61,130 bases of DNA, from the NCBI GenBank assembly GCA_964397545.1, contig CAYNIW010000012.1, positions 1-61,130 of the forward strand, read 5' to 3'. The notes beneath the pieces were generated by a model. The model had not been told where the DNA came from. It saw only the letters and a list, made by a program, of their open reading frames with translations, and searched no databases. Every line of letters begins with the position of its first letter. Positions within the stretch are counted from its first letter, which is position 1. This stretch comes from JAFGIG01 sp964397545. Lineage in GTDB: Bacteria; SDB-A. Both the position numbers and the translations under genes were made by a program. This document shows, in pieces, positions 60,849-61,130 of this stretch.

Positions 60849-61130
60849 GGGATAAAAAGAAGAAGATGAAGAAGGAAGATTTAACCGCGAATCCGATTTT
60901 TCATCGATATGAAAAATCGTTACACAAAGAAAAATAAAGAAGATCTAACCACGAATAGCTAAATTGCTTCGCAAATTAGCATCAAACACGAATCCGATTT
61001 TTCATAGATATGAAAAATCGCTACACAAATGGACACTAAGGGAAGATAAAAAGAAAAAGAATATTAACCACGAATAAACACGAATCCGATTTTTCATAGA
61101 TATGAAAAATCGCTACACAAAGAAAAATAA
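60849..61130 (+). repeat. CGCGAA/CACGAA repeats with three copies of a 26-base palindrome
   Basis: The stem-loop CGATTTTTCAT-NGAT-ATGAAAAATCG occurs at 60894-60919, 60995-61020 and 61087-61112, each time right after a CGAATC unit and followed by GTTACACAAA or GCTACACAAA. A different palindrome (GCTAAATTGC/GCAAATTAGC, one mismatch) sits at about 60958-60980. Leader segments GAAGATTTAACCGCGAAT and ATTAACCACGAATAAACACG relate it to the repeats at 37 kb and 28.8 kb. The region runs off the window. Confidence 0.85.

Overview
The window looks like part of a metagenome-assembled genome of an anaerobic, outer-membrane-bearing bacterium outside the well-studied phyla. Two scaffold gaps of exactly 100 N support this. 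Evidence for an outer membrane is the Mla lipid-transport genes, a TonB-type protein, several lipoproteins and five SurA/PpiD-like chaperones. Evidence for anaerobic life is a tungsten-type aldehyde ferredoxin oxidoreductase, a superoxide reductase, a rubredoxin flavoprotein and a minimal SufBC pair. Secreted proteins with C-terminal sorting tails resembling those of type IX secretion, a gingipain-like C25 protease and FG-GAP/BNR proteins fit an FCB-related or candidate WOR-3-like lineage. That placement is inference; there is no rRNA gene in the window.

Layout. 1-2637 (-): 5'-complete part of a C25 peptidase. 2710-11696 (-): mfd followed by four consecutive parvulin/SurA-like envelope proteins and an S4 RNA-binding protein, tightly overlapped as one operon. 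11824-12465: TonB-like protein with a clear terminator. 12601-16262 (-): four-cluster ferredoxin, aldehyde ferredoxin oxidoreductase, PpnP, ThiF-like and ThiS/MoaD-like genes, a probable tungstopterin enzyme unit. 16343-18999: PAP2 phosphatase and a DUF3160 protein. 19062-23328 (-): an oxidative-stress and iron operon (rubredoxin flavoprotein, desulfoferrodoxin, ferritin, SufC, SufB/D, CoA-binding protein, hypothetical). 23450-28734: SUMF1-like membrane protein, a two-TM protein, a C45-like hydrolase, a hypothetical and hemW. 28971-29048: tRNA-Asp. 29118-32607: a seven-bladed FG-GAP propeller, a dead Kbp-like gene and a BNR-type exported protein.

32727-43318 is accessory: acetyltransferases, GrpB, ZupT, several unknown exported proteins, tandem 257-bp repeats, a cytidine deaminase, a possible HEEGH metalloprotein, a decayed lipoprotein gene, both assembly gaps and a cysteine-rich exported peptide. 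43419-45224 is a PpiD-like chaperone. 45410-58064 (+) is a dense housekeeping run: dtd, yicC, gmk, rpoZ, coaBC, udg4, dnaB, mlaEFD, radA, a Sua5-like protein, ispDF, a COG2426 membrane protein and dus. 58095-60835 (-) holds thiD and a large M29 aminopeptidase. The last 280 bases are palindrome-bearing repeats.

The most unusual signals are three. First, a modular repeat family (CGCGAA/CACGAA motifs with short perfect palindromes inserted in them) lies at three intergenic sites, one of them a tandem duplication of 257 bp. Second, four parvulin-like genes stand in a row behind mfd. Third, there is a cluster of gene remains and unknown exported proteins between 30.5 and 43.3 kb. One scaffold gap is almost certainly artificial: the same 55 bases flank both sides, and removing one copy plus the Ns restores a single in-frame gene.
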